Assembly (NCBI GenBank): GCA_029939995.1
Contig: JAOZRW010000009.1
Span: 698-63,352 of the forward strand
Source: Acidimicrobiia bacterium
Lineage (GTDB): Bacteria > Actinomycetota > Acidimicrobiia > Spongiisociales > UBA5794
Length of the DNA: 62,655 nt
Direction of reading: 5' to 3'
Shown: piece by piece, positions 38,509 through 48,442 of the stretch
How the letters are laid out: each line of letters begins with the position of its first letter
How positions within the stretch are numbered: the first letter of the stretch is position 1
Position numbers and translations under genes: made by a program
The notes under the pieces: generated by a model
Databases searched by the model: none
What the model was told of the DNA's origin: nothing
What the model saw: only the letters and a program-made list of their open reading frames with translations

Positions 38509-40388
38509 ACGAGATCACATTCGTCCGCATGCGTCCGGCGGAAGCCGTCACTGAGGAGTGGGCGAACGCCAGGCATCGGGAGGGCTCCACCGCGGTCGAG
38601 GTCCAAGCTCCGACGCGAGAAGACACAGATGCCGCCCACGGCGCCGGCCTCCTGTGCGTCTCCGGGAGCCCCGATGACGTCGGTGCCGTCGCTTTTGCCG
38701 TCGACCCGGCGACGGCGCTCGCTCTCGGCGAGGGGGATGTGCCCGGATGGCGGCTGACGATCGTCGACGACGTCGATCGCGCCGCGACGATCGACGGGCT
38801 TGCACGCACGCAGGCGGCATTCCTGCGCGTACGGCGAAGCAGGGTCGCTTCCGGTGCCCGGTTGGCCGAGCTACCCGGCATCGACCCGCGGGTATCGACG
38901 TTCGTCGACACGGTCGAAGAGGCCCTCGTCGCCATCGAGGACGGAGCGACGGACCTGCTGCTGCGGGGATGGGACAGCGGGACGCTCGGTCAACTTCGAG
39001 ACGTCTGCCCCTACCCGCTCGTGGAGCGAACGGCGCTGCCGACCGGCCTTCCGGTCGATGCGGTGCGCGAGCACCTGCAGCCGGAGCAACTCAAGGTCTA
39101 TCTCGACCTCGTCGACGCGTCCGGGGCCGCGCGGCCGCGTACCGGGTGGGCGATCGGGCGAGATCTCCCCGCTCCGCATCCGCCCGGCCGCATCTCGGCC
39201 CAATGGAACGACGACGCGTGGGCGAGGGACCCGCACCTCGGAGGCGGGGACGCCATCGGCACGGAACTGCGCGGCATCCTCGACCGGTCGCTCGAAGGGA
39301 CCCGCCCGAACCGCGACGAGGTCGAGCGCCTGTTCGAGTCCAGGGGGACGGAGGTCGACGCGATCGCGTCGGTCGCCGACATCCTCAGGCAACGGGTCAA
39401 CGGCGACACCGTTTCGTTCGTCGTCAACCGCAACATCAACTACACGAACCAGTGCAGCTACCGCTGCGGGTTCTGCGCATTCTCGAAAGGGCCCCGGTCG
39501 CTGAACCTGCGGGAGGATCCCTACCTGCTCAGCATCCCCCACATCGTTGAGCGGGCGGTCGATGCCTGGAACCGCGGGGCGACGGAGGTCTGCCTCCAGG
39601 GGGGGATCCACCCGGACTTCACCGGAGAGTTCTACCTGACGGTCGTCGAAGCGATCAAGGACGCCGTCCCGGGCATGCACATCCACGGCTTCACGCCGCT
39701 CGAGGTGTGGCAGGGCGCCACCACACTGGGGATCCCCGTTCGCGAGTTTCTCACGATGCTGCGCGATGCCGGTCTCGGGACCCTGCCGGGTACCGCAGCC
39801 GAGATCCTGGACGACCGGATCCGCGAGCACCTGTGCCCCGACAAGATCCGGACGGCACAGTGGGCGGAGGTGATGCTCGTTGCCCACGATCTCGGGTTGC
39901 GATCGACCGCCACCATGATGTTCGGCCACATCGACGACACGGCTTCGTGGGCGAACCACATCGAAGTTCTCCGCGGCATCCAGCAGCGGACGGGCGGTTT
40001 CACGGAATTCGTGCCGCTTCCGTTCGTCCACATGGGGGCGCCGATCTACGTGCGCGGTCGCGCACGCCCCGGCCCCACCTGGGATGAGGTCGTCCTCGTT
40101 CACGCCGTCTCCCGGATCGCGTTCGACGGGTTGATCGAGAACATCCAGGCGTCGTGGGTGAAGATCGGGCTCGAGTCCGGGTTGACGCTCCTCAACGCCG
40201 GAGCGAACGACCTCGGGGGCACCTTGATGGACGAGTACATCTCCGCCGCGGCCGGAGCCTCCCACGGGACCATGATGGACGCCGGGAGCTTCGTCGCCGC
40301 CATCGAATCGATCGGACGAACACCACAGCAGCGCACCACGCTCTACCGTTCCGCTCCGACGATCCGACTCGTTGGAGAGAGCCCGTGA
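38505..40388 (+). CDS. cofH: FO synthase subunit CofH with about 248-aa N-terminal extension
   Basis: Radical SAM core VVNRNINYTNQCSYRCGFCAFSKGPR, EVCLQGGIHPDFTGEFY, FVPLPFVHMGAPIY. The first ~248 aa precede the normal CofH N-terminus. Confidence 0.92.
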   Translation: MNEITFVRMRPAEAVTEEWANARHREGSTAVEVQAPTREDTDAAHGAGLLCVSGSPDDVGAVAFAVDPATALALGEGDVPGWRLTIVDDVDRAATIDGLARTQAAFLRVRRSRVASGARLAELPGIDPRVSTFVDTVEEALVAIEDGATDLLLRGWDSGTLGQLRDVCPYPLVERTALPTGLPVDAVREHLQPEQLKVYLDLVDASGAARPRTGWAIGRDLPAPHPPGRISAQWNDDAWARDPHLGGGDAIGTELRGILDRSLEGTRPNRDEVERLFESRGTEVDAIASVADILRQRVNGDTVSFVVNRNINYTNQCSYRCGFCAFSKGPRSLNLREDPYLLSIPHIVERAVDAWNRGATEVCLQGGIHPDFTGEFYLTVVEAIKDAVPGMHIHGFTPLEVWQGATTLGIPVREFLTMLRDAGLGTLPGTAAEILDDRIREHLCPDKIRTAQWAEVMLVAHDLGLRSTATMMFGHIDDTASWANHIEVLRGIQQRTGGFTEFVPLPFVHMGAPIYVRGRARPGPTWDEVVLVHAVSRIAFDGLIENIQASWVKIGLESGLTLLNAGANDLGGTLMDEYISAAAGASHGTMMDAGSFVAAIESIGRTPQQRTTLYRSAPTIRLVGESP

Positions 40389-40966
40389 CCCATCGCGCCG
40401 ACGCGACCAAGGACCAGCTGTTCGACGCGGCCGTGCGACTGTTCCGCGAACTGGGATACGAAGAGACATCGCATGCGGACATCTCCGCGGAGGCGGACAT
40501 CGGCCGCACGACGTTCTACGAGCACTTCGCCTCCAAGGAGGATCTCCTCGTCCAACTCGTGCAACGCGATCTTCCCGCCCTCATCGATGAGATGCTCGAC
40601 GAAGTCGATCGCGAGCTCCCCGCATCCGAACGGCTCCGTTCTCTGACCGTGAGGTTCGTCGAATTCGTCGGAACCGATCATCTCGGCTTGATCCTGCACA
40701 CGGAGGTGCCACGGCTCTCCGACGAGGCCCAGTCGGCGATCGCCGAATCGCATCGCGCCCTCTCGAGCGAGGTGATGGACATCTACCGCTCCGGGGTCAT
40801 GTCGGGGGAATTCGCCGAGATGCCGGGACCGGTCGTCGGGAGACTGATCCAGGAGACGATGATGGTCGGCGGTCGCGTCGTGATGGACCTTCCCGAACCG
40901 AAGGCGCAGATCCACGACGTCGCCAACGCAACGGCGGATTTCCTCGTCAACGGCCTCCGACGCTGA
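40385..40966 (+). CDS. TetR family transcriptional regulator
   Basis: HTH DATKDQLFDAAVRLFRELGYEETSHADISAEADIGRTTFYEHFASKEDLL; GTG start overlaps the cofH stop (4 bp). Confidence 0.93.
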   Translation: MTHRADATKDQLFDAAVRLFRELGYEETSHADISAEADIGRTTFYEHFASKEDLLVQLVQRDLPALIDEMLDEVDRELPASERLRSLTVRFVEFVGTDHLGLILHTEVPRLSDEAQSAIAESHRALSSEVMDIYRSGVMSGEFAEMPGPVVGRLIQETMMVGGRVVMDLPEPKAQIHDVANATADFLVNGLRR

Positions 40967-41031
40967 TCCTGCGATCGAAAGAGCGCGGCAGTCGTTCCAC
41001 GCGCACCGATCTCCGGTAGCCTTCGCCCCGC

Positions 41032-41105
41032 GGGCCCGTAGCTCAGTTGGTCAGAGCAGGCGACTCATAATCGCTCGGTCGCAGGTTCGAGTCCTGCCGG
41101 GCCCA
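41032..41105 (+). tRNA. ileX-like: tRNA-Ile2 (CAU anticodon, lysidine-requiring)
   Basis: Cloverleaf: acceptor GGGCCCG/CGGGCCC, D-arm GCTC..GAGC, anticodon arm GGCGA-CTCATAA-TCGCT, T-arm GCAGG-TTCGAGT-CCTGC. The anticodon region GAGCAGGCGACTCATAATCGCTnGGTCGC matches tRNA-Ile2 as I remember it from E. coli. 3' CCA not encoded (ACCG). Confidence 0.93.
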
Positions 41106-41193
41106 CCGACACCCTGAGGCGCTTCCGGCCGCCCGCCGGATTCGCGCGGCTCCCGTTCTCGTAGGATGGTGTCAGCCGTTGACAAGGAGCGCC

Positions 41194-42813
41194 ATGTCTG
41201 AGTTCCAGTACGAGCCGATGTTCCAGTTGGGTGCCGACGAGACGGAGTACCGCCGGCTCGACATCGAGGGTTTGGTCGACAAGACGAAGGTGGGGGATCG
41301 GGAGATCCTGACGATCGATCCGGAGGCGCTGCGGCTGCTGGCAGCGGAGGCCGTCCACGACGTCTCTCACCTCTTCCGCCCGGCCCATCTGGCCCAGTTG
41401 CGCAAGATCCTCGACGATCCCGAGGCCTCCGACAACGACCGGTTCGTGGCGCTCGAGATGCTGAAGAACGCCGTCGTCGCTTCGGAGATGGTGCTGCCGT
41501 CGTGTCAGGACACGGGGACGGCCATCGTGCACGGTCACAAGGGCGAGAGCGTGTTCACCGGCGCCGACGACGCCGAGTGGCTCTCCCACGGTATCCACGA
41601 CACGTACACCGGCACGAACCTGCGCTACTCGCAGATGGCTCCGATCTCCATGTTCGAGGAGCGCAACACCGGGAACAACCTGCCCGCGCAGATCGAGATC
41701 GAATCCGTACCCGGGGATGAGTACGAGTTCGAGTTCGTCACCAAGGGCGGCGGATCGGCGAACAAGACCTTCCTGTATCAGAAGACGAAGGCGGTCCTCA
41801 ACCCCGAATCGCTGACGGCCTTCGTGGACGAAGCGATCCGGTCGCTCGGTACGGCGGCATGCCCTCCCTATCACCTGGCCATCGTGGTCGGCGGAACGTC
41901 CGCCGAGTTGAATCTCAAGACGGTGAAGCTTGCAAGCACGAAGTACCTCGACGCGCTGCCGACGACCGGAAACGAGTACGGCCGGGCGTTCCGGGATCTC
42001 GAATGGGAGCAGCGGATCCTCCAGATGACCCGTGAAGTCGGCATCGGGGCCCAGTTCGGCGGCAAGTACTTCTGTCACGACGTTCGGGTGATCCGACTCC
42101 CGCGCCACGGTGCCTCGTGTCCGGTCGGCGTGGGCGTCTCGTGCTCGGCCGATCGACAGGTCAAGGCCAGGATCAGCGGCGAGGGGGTCTTCCTGGAGGC
42201 GCTCGAGCGCGATCCGGCACGCTTCCTCCCCGAACCCGACGCAATCGCCGAGCCGGCGGAGGCGGTCGCCATCGACCTCGAGCGTCCCATGAGCGAGATC
42301 CGGGCCGAACTGTCGAAGTACCCGGTCGGGACCCGGCTCGCGTTGACCGGAACGATCGTTGTCGGACGCGACATCGCCCACGCCAAGATCGCGGAGCGCC
42401 TCGACGCCGGCGAGGAGATGCCCCAGTACCTGAAGGATCACATCATCTACTACGCCGGGCCGGCCAAGACTCCGGAAGGCTACGCGTCGGGCTCGTTCGG
42501 GCCGACCACGGCCGGTCGGATGGATCCGTACGTCGATCGCTTCCAGGCCGCGGGTGGCAGCCTCGTGATGCTCGCAAAGGGCAACCGGTCGAAACAGGTC
42601 ACCGACGCCTGTGAGAAGTACGGCGGCTTCTACCTCGGTTCGATCGGCGGGCCGGCGGCGATCCTCGCCAAAGACCGCATCCGCGCCGTCGAGGTTCTCG
42701 AGTACCCGGAACTGGGCATGGAGGCCGTCTGGAAGATCGAGGTCGAGGACTTCCCGGCGTTCATCATCGTCGACGACAAGGGCAACGACTTCTACGCACA
42801 GTTCATGCCGTAG
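41194..42813 (+). CDS. fumA: Class I (iron-sulfur) fumarate hydratase
   Basis: [101 protein letters not shown]. Confidence 0.95.
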   Translation: MSEFQYEPMFQLGADETEYRRLDIEGLVDKTKVGDREILTIDPEALRLLAAEAVHDVSHLFRPAHLAQLRKILDDPEASDNDRFVALEMLKNAVVASEMVLPSCQDTGTAIVHGHKGESVFTGADDAEWLSHGIHDTYTGTNLRYSQMAPISMFEERNTGNNLPAQIEIESVPGDEYEFEFVTKGGGSANKTFLYQKTKAVLNPESLTAFVDEAIRSLGTAACPPYHLAIVVGGTSAELNLKTVKLASTKYLDALPTTGNEYGRAFRDLEWEQRILQMTREVGIGAQFGGKYFCHDVRVIRLPRHGASCPVGVGVSCSADRQVKARISGEGVFLEALERDPARFLPEPDAIAEPAEAVAIDLERPMSEIRAELSKYPVGTRLALTGTIVVGRDIAHAKIAERLDAGEEMPQYLKDHIIYYAGPAKTPEGYASGSFGPTTAGRMDPYVDRFQAAGGSLVMLAKGNRSKQVTDACEKYGGFYLGSIGGPAAILAKDRIRAVEVLEYPELGMEAVWKIEVEDFPAFIIVDDKGNDFYAQFMP

Positions 42814-42954
42814 CAGACCGCCGGCTTCGAAGGCATTCCGGAGAAACTCCGGCCCCGTAGGCGCGAGGTGCCCGCGTATGATGAAGGGAGGGCGTCCGAC
42901 CGAGATGTCGACGATCGACCGTTGACGCCGCGATAACTCCCCAACGGAAGGACG

Positions 42955-43392
42955 ATGCAGATGAAGAGCACGGCAACAGCGAACTGGAAGGGCGACCTCT
43001 TCGGTGGCTCGGGCACGGTCGATTTCAAGAGCGGAGCGGCCGGCCCGCTGCCCGTCAGCTGGGCCAGCAGGACCGAAGAAGCGGCAGGGAAGACGAGCCC
43101 GGAAGAGATGATCGCGGCGGCTCACGCCGCGTGCTTCTCGATGGCGTTCTCCAACGAGCTGGCCGGAGCGGGATTCCCCCCGGAGAACCTCGACACGAAA
43201 GCGGTCGCGACCTTCACGAAGGGCGACGACGGATTCCGGATCCGCTCGATGGCGCTGTCCGTCGAAGCGACCATACCGGGCATCGACGCCGACACCTTCG
43301 CGGAGAAGGCCGAGGCGGCCAAGAACGGATGCCCTGTGAGCAATGCTCTCAAAGGGAACGTGGAGATCACTCTGGACGCCAAGCTCGTCTGA
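42955..43392 (+). CDS. OsmC family peroxiredoxin
   Basis: TSPEEMIAAAHAACFSMAFSNELAGAGF...KNGCPVSNALKGNVEITLDAKLV with the two Cys of OsmC. Confidence 0.93.
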   Translation: MQMKSTATANWKGDLFGGSGTVDFKSGAAGPLPVSWASRTEEAAGKTSPEEMIAAAHAACFSMAFSNELAGAGFPPENLDTKAVATFTKGDDGFRIRSMALSVEATIPGIDADTFAEKAEAAKNGCPVSNALKGNVEITLDAKLV

Positions 43393-43416
43393 CCCGGCGA
43401 ATCTCCCATGAACTGA

Positions 43417-43442
43417 GAGCGGAGGGCTTCGGCCCTCCGCTC
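43417..43442 (+). terminator. Hairpin terminator candidate after osmC
   Basis: Perfect 11-bp stem GAGCGGAGGGC-TTCG-GCCCTCCGCTC; no U-tract. Confidence 0.65.
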
Positions 43443-43537
43443 CGTCAATGGGACCTCTGGATCTGGGCACCGCCCGCCATATCTAGCATTGTTGTGCGCA
43501 GCAGCAACACGGGCATCACGCTCGAGGAGAGAGAGTC

Positions 43538-45946
43538 ATGACCATACGGATCAAGCGGGTGGCAGTTCTCGGGGCCGGGGTGATGGGGCAAGGGATCGCA
43601 GCCCACCTCGCCAACGCCGGTATTCCTTCCTATCTGTTCGACATCGCACCGGGAGAGCTCACGGACGCCGAGGCGGCTGCCGGGCTCACCCTCGAAGACC
43701 GGAAGGTCAAGAACCGCATCGCTGAGGCCGGCATCGCTTCGATGAAGCGGGCGAAGCCGGCGCTGCTCTACCGGCCGGACTTCGCCGACATGGTCACTCC
43801 CTGCAACTACGAGGACGATCTCGACAAGCTCGGCGAGTGCGACTGGATCGTCGAAGTCGTCGTCGAGCGCATGGACATCAAGCAGCGGGTCTTCACGATG
43901 GTCGACGAGAACCGCAAACCCGGGAGCGTCGTTTCTTCGAACACGAGCGGGTTGTCGGCCGCGGAGATGGCTGAGGGGCGCAGCGAGGACTTCCGGCGCC
44001 ACTTCATGGTGACCCACTTCTTCAACCCCGTGCGCTACATGCGGCTCCTGGAGGTCGTGCCGATCGCCGACACCGACCCCGACGTGTTCGCGGCGATGGC
44101 CGACTTCGGCGAGCACGTGCTCGGCAAGGGAATCGTGTACTGCAAGGACACGCCGAACTTCATCGCCAACCGCATCGGGACGTTCGGCATGGCATCGGTT
44201 TTCCACTGGATGATGGAGTTCGGCATCGGAGTCGCCGAGACGGACGCCCTCTTCGGGACGGCGATGGGCCGCGCCAAGTCGGCCATCTTCCGGACCGCGG
44301 ACGTCGTCGGGCTCGACACGATGGCCCACGTTCTCAACACGATCGCCGAGGGATGCCCCGACGACCCCTGGCGTGAGCGGTTCGTCCCTCCGGAGGCGAT
44401 CCAGAAACTGGTTGCCGACGGCCGGCTCGGCAGCAAGACCGGTGCAGGCTTCTACAAGAAGGTCAGGGGAGAGAGCGGGAGCGTGATCCTCAGCCTCGAC
44501 CTGGAGACCCTCGAGTACTTCGACGCCGGCAAGGTGCGTCTCGACGTGGTCGGAGCGGCCCGCAAGAAGGAGACCGCCGCCGAGAAGGTCGCGGCGATCG
44601 TCTGGTTCGACGACGACTACGGCCGGTTCGCCTGGAAGGTGACGGCCGAAACCGCGATCTACTCGCTCGAACGGCTCGGCGAGATCGCCGACGACATCGT
44701 CAACATCGATCGGGGGATGCGCTGGGGCTTCGGCTACGAACTCGGACCGTTCGAGACATGGGACGCCATCGGCGTCGCACGCTCGGTCGAGCGCATGCGG
44801 AGCGAAGGCATGACGGTGCCCGACGCCGTCGACGTGCTGCTCGAAAAGGGTGAGGGCACCTGGTACGTGAAGCGCGACGGCGTCGAGTACTACTGGGATG
44901 TGGCCTCCGAGACGTATCTGCCGGTCCCGGTCCCCGAGGACGCGATCTTCCTCACGGCGCTCGCCGATGCGGGGAAGGTCCTCGCCGAGAACGTGGGTGC
45001 GACCCTGTACGACATGGGTGACGGTGTCGGATGTGTTGCGTTCCACACGAAGATGAACGCCATCGACGCGAGCATCGTCGAGATGATCAACACCGGCTGC
45101 GACATGGTCGAGAGCGGCGAGCTCGTAGGTCTCGTCGTCGGTAACGAAGAGACGAACTTCTCGGTCGGCGCCAACATCGGTCTCGTCGGGATGCTCGCCA
45201 TGTCGAAGGAATGGGACCAGATCGACGCCATGTCGAAGGAGCTCCAGGACGCTCTGATGCGCATGAAGTACTGCGACGGCCCGGTCGTGACCGCGCCGCG
45301 GGGCATGGCGCTCGGCGGCGGCTGCGAGATCGTGATGCACGGTGATGCGGTGAGGGCTGCGGCCGAGTCCTACGTGGGGCTCGTCGAAGTCGGTGTCGGC
45401 CTCATCCCGGCCGGCGGTGGAACGAAGGAGATGGCCTTCCGCTTCTACGGTTCGATCCCGGACGGTGTGAACGCCGACCTGTTCCCGTTCGTGCAGCAAG
45501 CATTCCTGAAGATCGGACAGGCGACCGTGTCTACGAGCGCGGAAGAAGCCAAGACGCACGGCTACCTCCGCCGCACCGACAAGGTCACCATCAACCCGGA
45601 CGCCGTCCTCGCAGATGCGAAGGCCGACGTCCTCGCGATGGTGCAGACCGGATACAAGCCGCCGCGACCCAGGAAGGTCCCCGTTCCCGGACGGGACGGG
45701 ATCGCGATGCTCGAAGCCGTCGTGCACGGGATGCACCAGGGCGGCTACGTCACCGAGTACGACGAGCACGTTGCGGGCGTTCTCGCGACGGTCCTGTGCG
45801 GTGGAGACGTGCCGGCCGGGACGCTGCTCAGCGAGCAGGACTTCCTCGATCTCGAACGGGAGGCGTTCGTAGGCCTGTGCAAAGAGCAGAAGACGATGGA
45901 CCGGATCATGCACATGCTCGAGACCGGCAAAGCGCTGCGGAACTGA
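43538..45946 (+). CDS. fadB: 3-hydroxyacyl-CoA dehydrogenase / enoyl-CoA hydratase fusion (FadB/FadJ type)
   Basis: N-terminal NAD domain AVLGAGVMGQGIAAHLANAG, SNTSGLSAAEMA, HFFNPVRYMRLLEVVP; C-terminal crotonase-like GLVVGNEETNFSVGANIG and GMALGGGCEIVMHGDAVRAAAESYVGLVEVGVGLIPAGGGTKEM. Confidence 0.94.
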   Translation: MTIRIKRVAVLGAGVMGQGIAAHLANAGIPSYLFDIAPGELTDAEAAAGLTLEDRKVKNRIAEAGIASMKRAKPALLYRPDFADMVTPCNYEDDLDKLGECDWIVEVVVERMDIKQRVFTMVDENRKPGSVVSSNTSGLSAAEMAEGRSEDFRRHFMVTHFFNPVRYMRLLEVVPIADTDPDVFAAMADFGEHVLGKGIVYCKDTPNFIANRIGTFGMASVFHWMMEFGIGVAETDALFGTAMGRAKSAIFRTADVVGLDTMAHVLNTIAEGCPDDPWRERFVPPEAIQKLVADGRLGSKTGAGFYKKVRGESGSVILSLDLETLEYFDAGKVRLDVVGAARKKETAAEKVAAIVWFDDDYGRFAWKVTAETAIYSLERLGEIADDIVNIDRGMRWGFGYELGPFETWDAIGVARSVERMRSEGMTVPDAVDVLLEKGEGTWYVKRDGVEYYWDVASETYLPVPVPEDAIFLTALADAGKVLAENVGATLYDMGDGVGCVAFHTKMNAIDASIVEMINTGCDMVESGELVGLVVGNEETNFSVGANIGLVGMLAMSKEWDQIDAMSKELQDALMRMKYCDGPVVTAPRGMALGGGCEIVMHGDAVRAAAESYVGLVEVGVGLIPAGGGTKEMAFRFYGSIPDGVNADLFPFVQQAFLKIGQATVSTSAEEAKTHGYLRRTDKVTINPDAVLADAKADVLAMVQTGYKPPRPRKVPVPGRDGIAMLEAVVHGMHQGGYVTEYDEHVAGVLATVLCGGDVPAGTLLSEQDFLDLEREAFVGLCKEQKTMDRIMHMLETGKALRN

Positions 45947-45966
45947 TGGGGAGAAGGAGCACACAC

Positions 45967-47121
45967 ATGAGTACAGGAGTCGTCGTCACCCACGCCCACC
46001 GCACCGCGGTCGGCAAGTCCGGCAAGGGCACGTTGCGCGAGACCAGGCCCGACGAACTGCTCGGCCGACTCATCGAGGAGTTCATGAAGCGAGTCCCGGA
46101 GGTGGATCCGGTCGAAGTCGACGATGTCATCATCGGTTGCGCCTTCCCCGAAGGCGTCCAGGGCATGAACGTGGCTCGAGTCGCAGCGCTGAGGGCCGGA
46201 TTCCCGGTCTCGGTGCCGGGTATGACGGTCAATCGCTTCTGCAGCAGCGGCCTTCAGACGCTCGCCACCGGGGCGGCACAGATCGCCGCCGGGTGGTCCG
46301 ACGTGGTTCTCACCGGTGGTGTCGAGTCGATGTCGATGGTGCCGATGGGCGGACAGAAGTTCGCTCCGAACCCGACGCTCTTCGAGACGTTCCCGGCCGC
46401 CTACGACGGGATGGGGATCACGAGCGAGACGGTCGCGGAGCGTTACGACGTGAGTCGCGAGGATCAGGACGCGTTCGCGCTGCAGTCGAACGATCGTGCG
46501 CTCGCGGCGATCGCGGAAGGCAGGTTCGCCGACGAGATCATCCCGATCGAGGTGAGCGTTGCCGGCAAGACCGTGGTGTTCGACACCGACGACGGGCCGC
46601 GCAAGAGCACCCTCGAGGGACTCGCGAGGCTTCGGCCGGCGTTCAAGGTGAACGGTCGCTCCACAGCGGGGAACTCGTCGCAGACATCCGACGGGGCAGC
46701 CCTCGAGCTGATCATGAGCCGGGAGGCCGCCGACCGGTACGGGTTCGAGCCCCTGGGGGAGCTCGTCACGTTCCAGGTCGGTGGCGTGCACCCCGACGAG
46801 ATGGGGATCGGGCCGACCGTGGCCATCCCGAAGGCGCTCGAGGCCGCAGGCATGTCGCTCGACGACATCGGCCTCATCGAGCTGAACGAGGCGTTCGCCA
46901 GCCAGGCGCTCTACTCGATGCGCACGCTCGGTCTGGATCCGGCGATCGTCAACGTCAACGGCGGGGCGATCGCTCTGGGGCATCCGCTCGGCTGCACCGG
47001 GGCGAAGCTCACGGCGACGCTGCTCCACGAGATGAAGCGCCGCAACGTCGAGTACGGCATCGTGAGCATGTGCATCGGTGGCGGCATGGGAGCCGCCGCC
47101 ATCTTCAAACGCGATATCTGA
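45967..47121 (+). CDS. fadA: Acetyl-CoA C-acyltransferase (thiolase)
   Basis: Active-site [50 protein letters not shown]. Confidence 0.94.
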   Translation: MSTGVVVTHAHRTAVGKSGKGTLRETRPDELLGRLIEEFMKRVPEVDPVEVDDVIIGCAFPEGVQGMNVARVAALRAGFPVSVPGMTVNRFCSSGLQTLATGAAQIAAGWSDVVLTGGVESMSMVPMGGQKFAPNPTLFETFPAAYDGMGITSETVAERYDVSREDQDAFALQSNDRALAAIAEGRFADEIIPIEVSVAGKTVVFDTDDGPRKSTLEGLARLRPAFKVNGRSTAGNSSQTSDGAALELIMSREAADRYGFEPLGELVTFQVGGVHPDEMGIGPTVAIPKALEAAGMSLDDIGLIELNEAFASQALYSMRTLGLDPAIVNVNGGAIALGHPLGCTGAKLTATLLHEMKRRNVEYGIVSMCIGGGMGAAAIFKRDI

Positions 47122-47228
47122 CGCGAGCGGGCGCGCATCTACGGGAACCATCTAGAGTTCTCACGACACTCGCGTGCGCTCAATCGAGCGTCGACGGGTG
47201 CCGGAGACCAACATCGAAGGGAGAGCCG

Positions 47229-48350
47229 ATGGCTCGAAACAAATGGAGACTGCTGATACTGCTCGCAGTTGTGGCGATGCTCGCTGCAGCGTGCAGCAGC
47301 AGTAGTGACGAAGAGACGACGACGACCGCGGCGAGCGGCGATACGTCGGCTACGACGGAGGCACCGGCCGGTGAGCCGTTCAAGGTCGCTTTCGTCTACG
47401 TCGGACCGACCGAGGACAAGGGATGGTCGTGGGCTCACAACGAGGGCTCCAAGTACCTCGAGGCCAACATGCCCGGCGTCGTGATCACGAGACTCGAGAG
47501 CATCCCCGAGGGCCCGGACTCGCAGCGCGTGTTCGAGGATCTCGCGGCAGACGGCAATCAATTGATCTTCGGTACCTCGTTCGGGTACATGGATCCGATG
47601 CTTGCCGCCGCCGAGAACTACCCGGATACCGTGTTCATGCACGCGACCGGATACAAGAACTCGGCCAACATGAGCAACTACTTCGGCGCTGCCGAAGAGG
47701 GACGCTACCTCTCCGGCATGGCCGCCGGGGCACGAACCGAGTCGAACCTGATCGGGTACGTCGCGGCGTTCCCGATCCCCGAGGTGCTGCGCGGCATCAA
47801 CGCGTTCACGCTCGGCGTTCGTGAAGTGAATCCCGATGCCGAGGTGCAGGTCGTCTGGACCTCGACGTGGTTCGATCCGCCCAAGGAGGGCGACGCCGCA
47901 CAGGCGCTGCTCGACAACGGTGCGGACGTCATCGCCATGCACCAGGACTCGTCCGCTCCCGGCCAGGCGGCCGAGGCGGCCGGTGCCGGCTGGGTCGGCT
48001 ACAACACCGACATGTCCGAGTTCGCTCCCAACAGCTGGCTCACAGCAGCCATCTGGGATTGGGGCCCCTACTACCTCGCGACGGCCGAGGCTGTCAAGGC
48101 GGGGACGTGGACCAACGAGCCCTTCTACGGGCACATGTCGGACGGAACGGTCGATCTCGCCCCGTTCGGGCCTTCGGTCAGCGATGACACGAAGGCGTTG
48201 ATCGAGACGCGGAAGCAGGAGATCATCGACGGAACCTTCCAGGTTCTGCCCGATCCGATCGTGAACCAGGACGGTGTCGAGCAGCCACTCGGCGACATCT
48301 TCAGCATGGACTACTTCGTTGAAGGCGTCATCGGCAACGCCAGCGGCTGA
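47229..48350 (+). CDS. BMP family ABC transporter substrate-binding lipoprotein
   Basis: Lipobox MLAAACSSSS; Thr-rich linker; FVYVGPTEDKGWSWAHNEG, FGTSFGYMDP. Confidence 0.92.
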   Translation: MARNKWRLLILLAVVAMLAAACSSSSDEETTTTAASGDTSATTEAPAGEPFKVAFVYVGPTEDKGWSWAHNEGSKYLEANMPGVVITRLESIPEGPDSQRVFEDLAADGNQLIFGTSFGYMDPMLAAAENYPDTVFMHATGYKNSANMSNYFGAAEEGRYLSGMAAGARTESNLIGYVAAFPIPEVLRGINAFTLGVREVNPDAEVQVVWTSTWFDPPKEGDAAQALLDNGADVIAMHQDSSAPGQAAEAAGAGWVGYNTDMSEFAPNSWLTAAIWDWGPYYLATAEAVKAGTWTNEPFYGHMSDGTVDLAPFGPSVSDDTKALIETRKQEIIDGTFQVLPDPIVNQDGVEQPLGDIFSMDYFVEGVIGNASG

Positions 48351-48373
48351 TCGATCGACGCGAAGAATGACGT

Positions 48374-48403
48374 CAGGGAACCCCGCTTCGGCGGGGTTCC
48401 CTG
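48374..48403 (+). terminator. Intra-operon hairpin between the BMP lipoprotein and ABC ATPase genes
   Basis: Perfect 13-bp stem CAGGGAACCCCGC-TTCG-GCGGGGTTCCCTG; poor U-tract. Confidence 0.75.
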
Positions 48404-48442
48404 CGTTCTGACGGCTCGGGAATTTCCCGCTAGTGTGTCGTC

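Noticed and set aside
41032-41105. tRNA-Met (CAT) reading
   Set aside because: The anticodon arm and D-arm match tRNA-Ile2 better than Met.
42838-42852. CCGGAG-aaa-CTCCGG hairpin after fumA as a terminator
   Set aside because: Only 6 bp with a 3-nt loop and no U-tract; too weak to call.
41065-43470. 801-aa minus-strand ORF antisense to fumA/osmC
   Set aside because: Shadow ORF; also crosses the tRNA end.
43445-45964. 839-aa minus-strand ORF antisense to fadB
   Set aside because: Shadow ORF, His/Arg/Asp-rich with no domains.
46137-47228. N-terminal extension of the 737-aa ORF before the BMP lipoprotein
   Set aside because: Out-of-frame overlap with thiolase; the signal peptide and lipobox begin at 47229.
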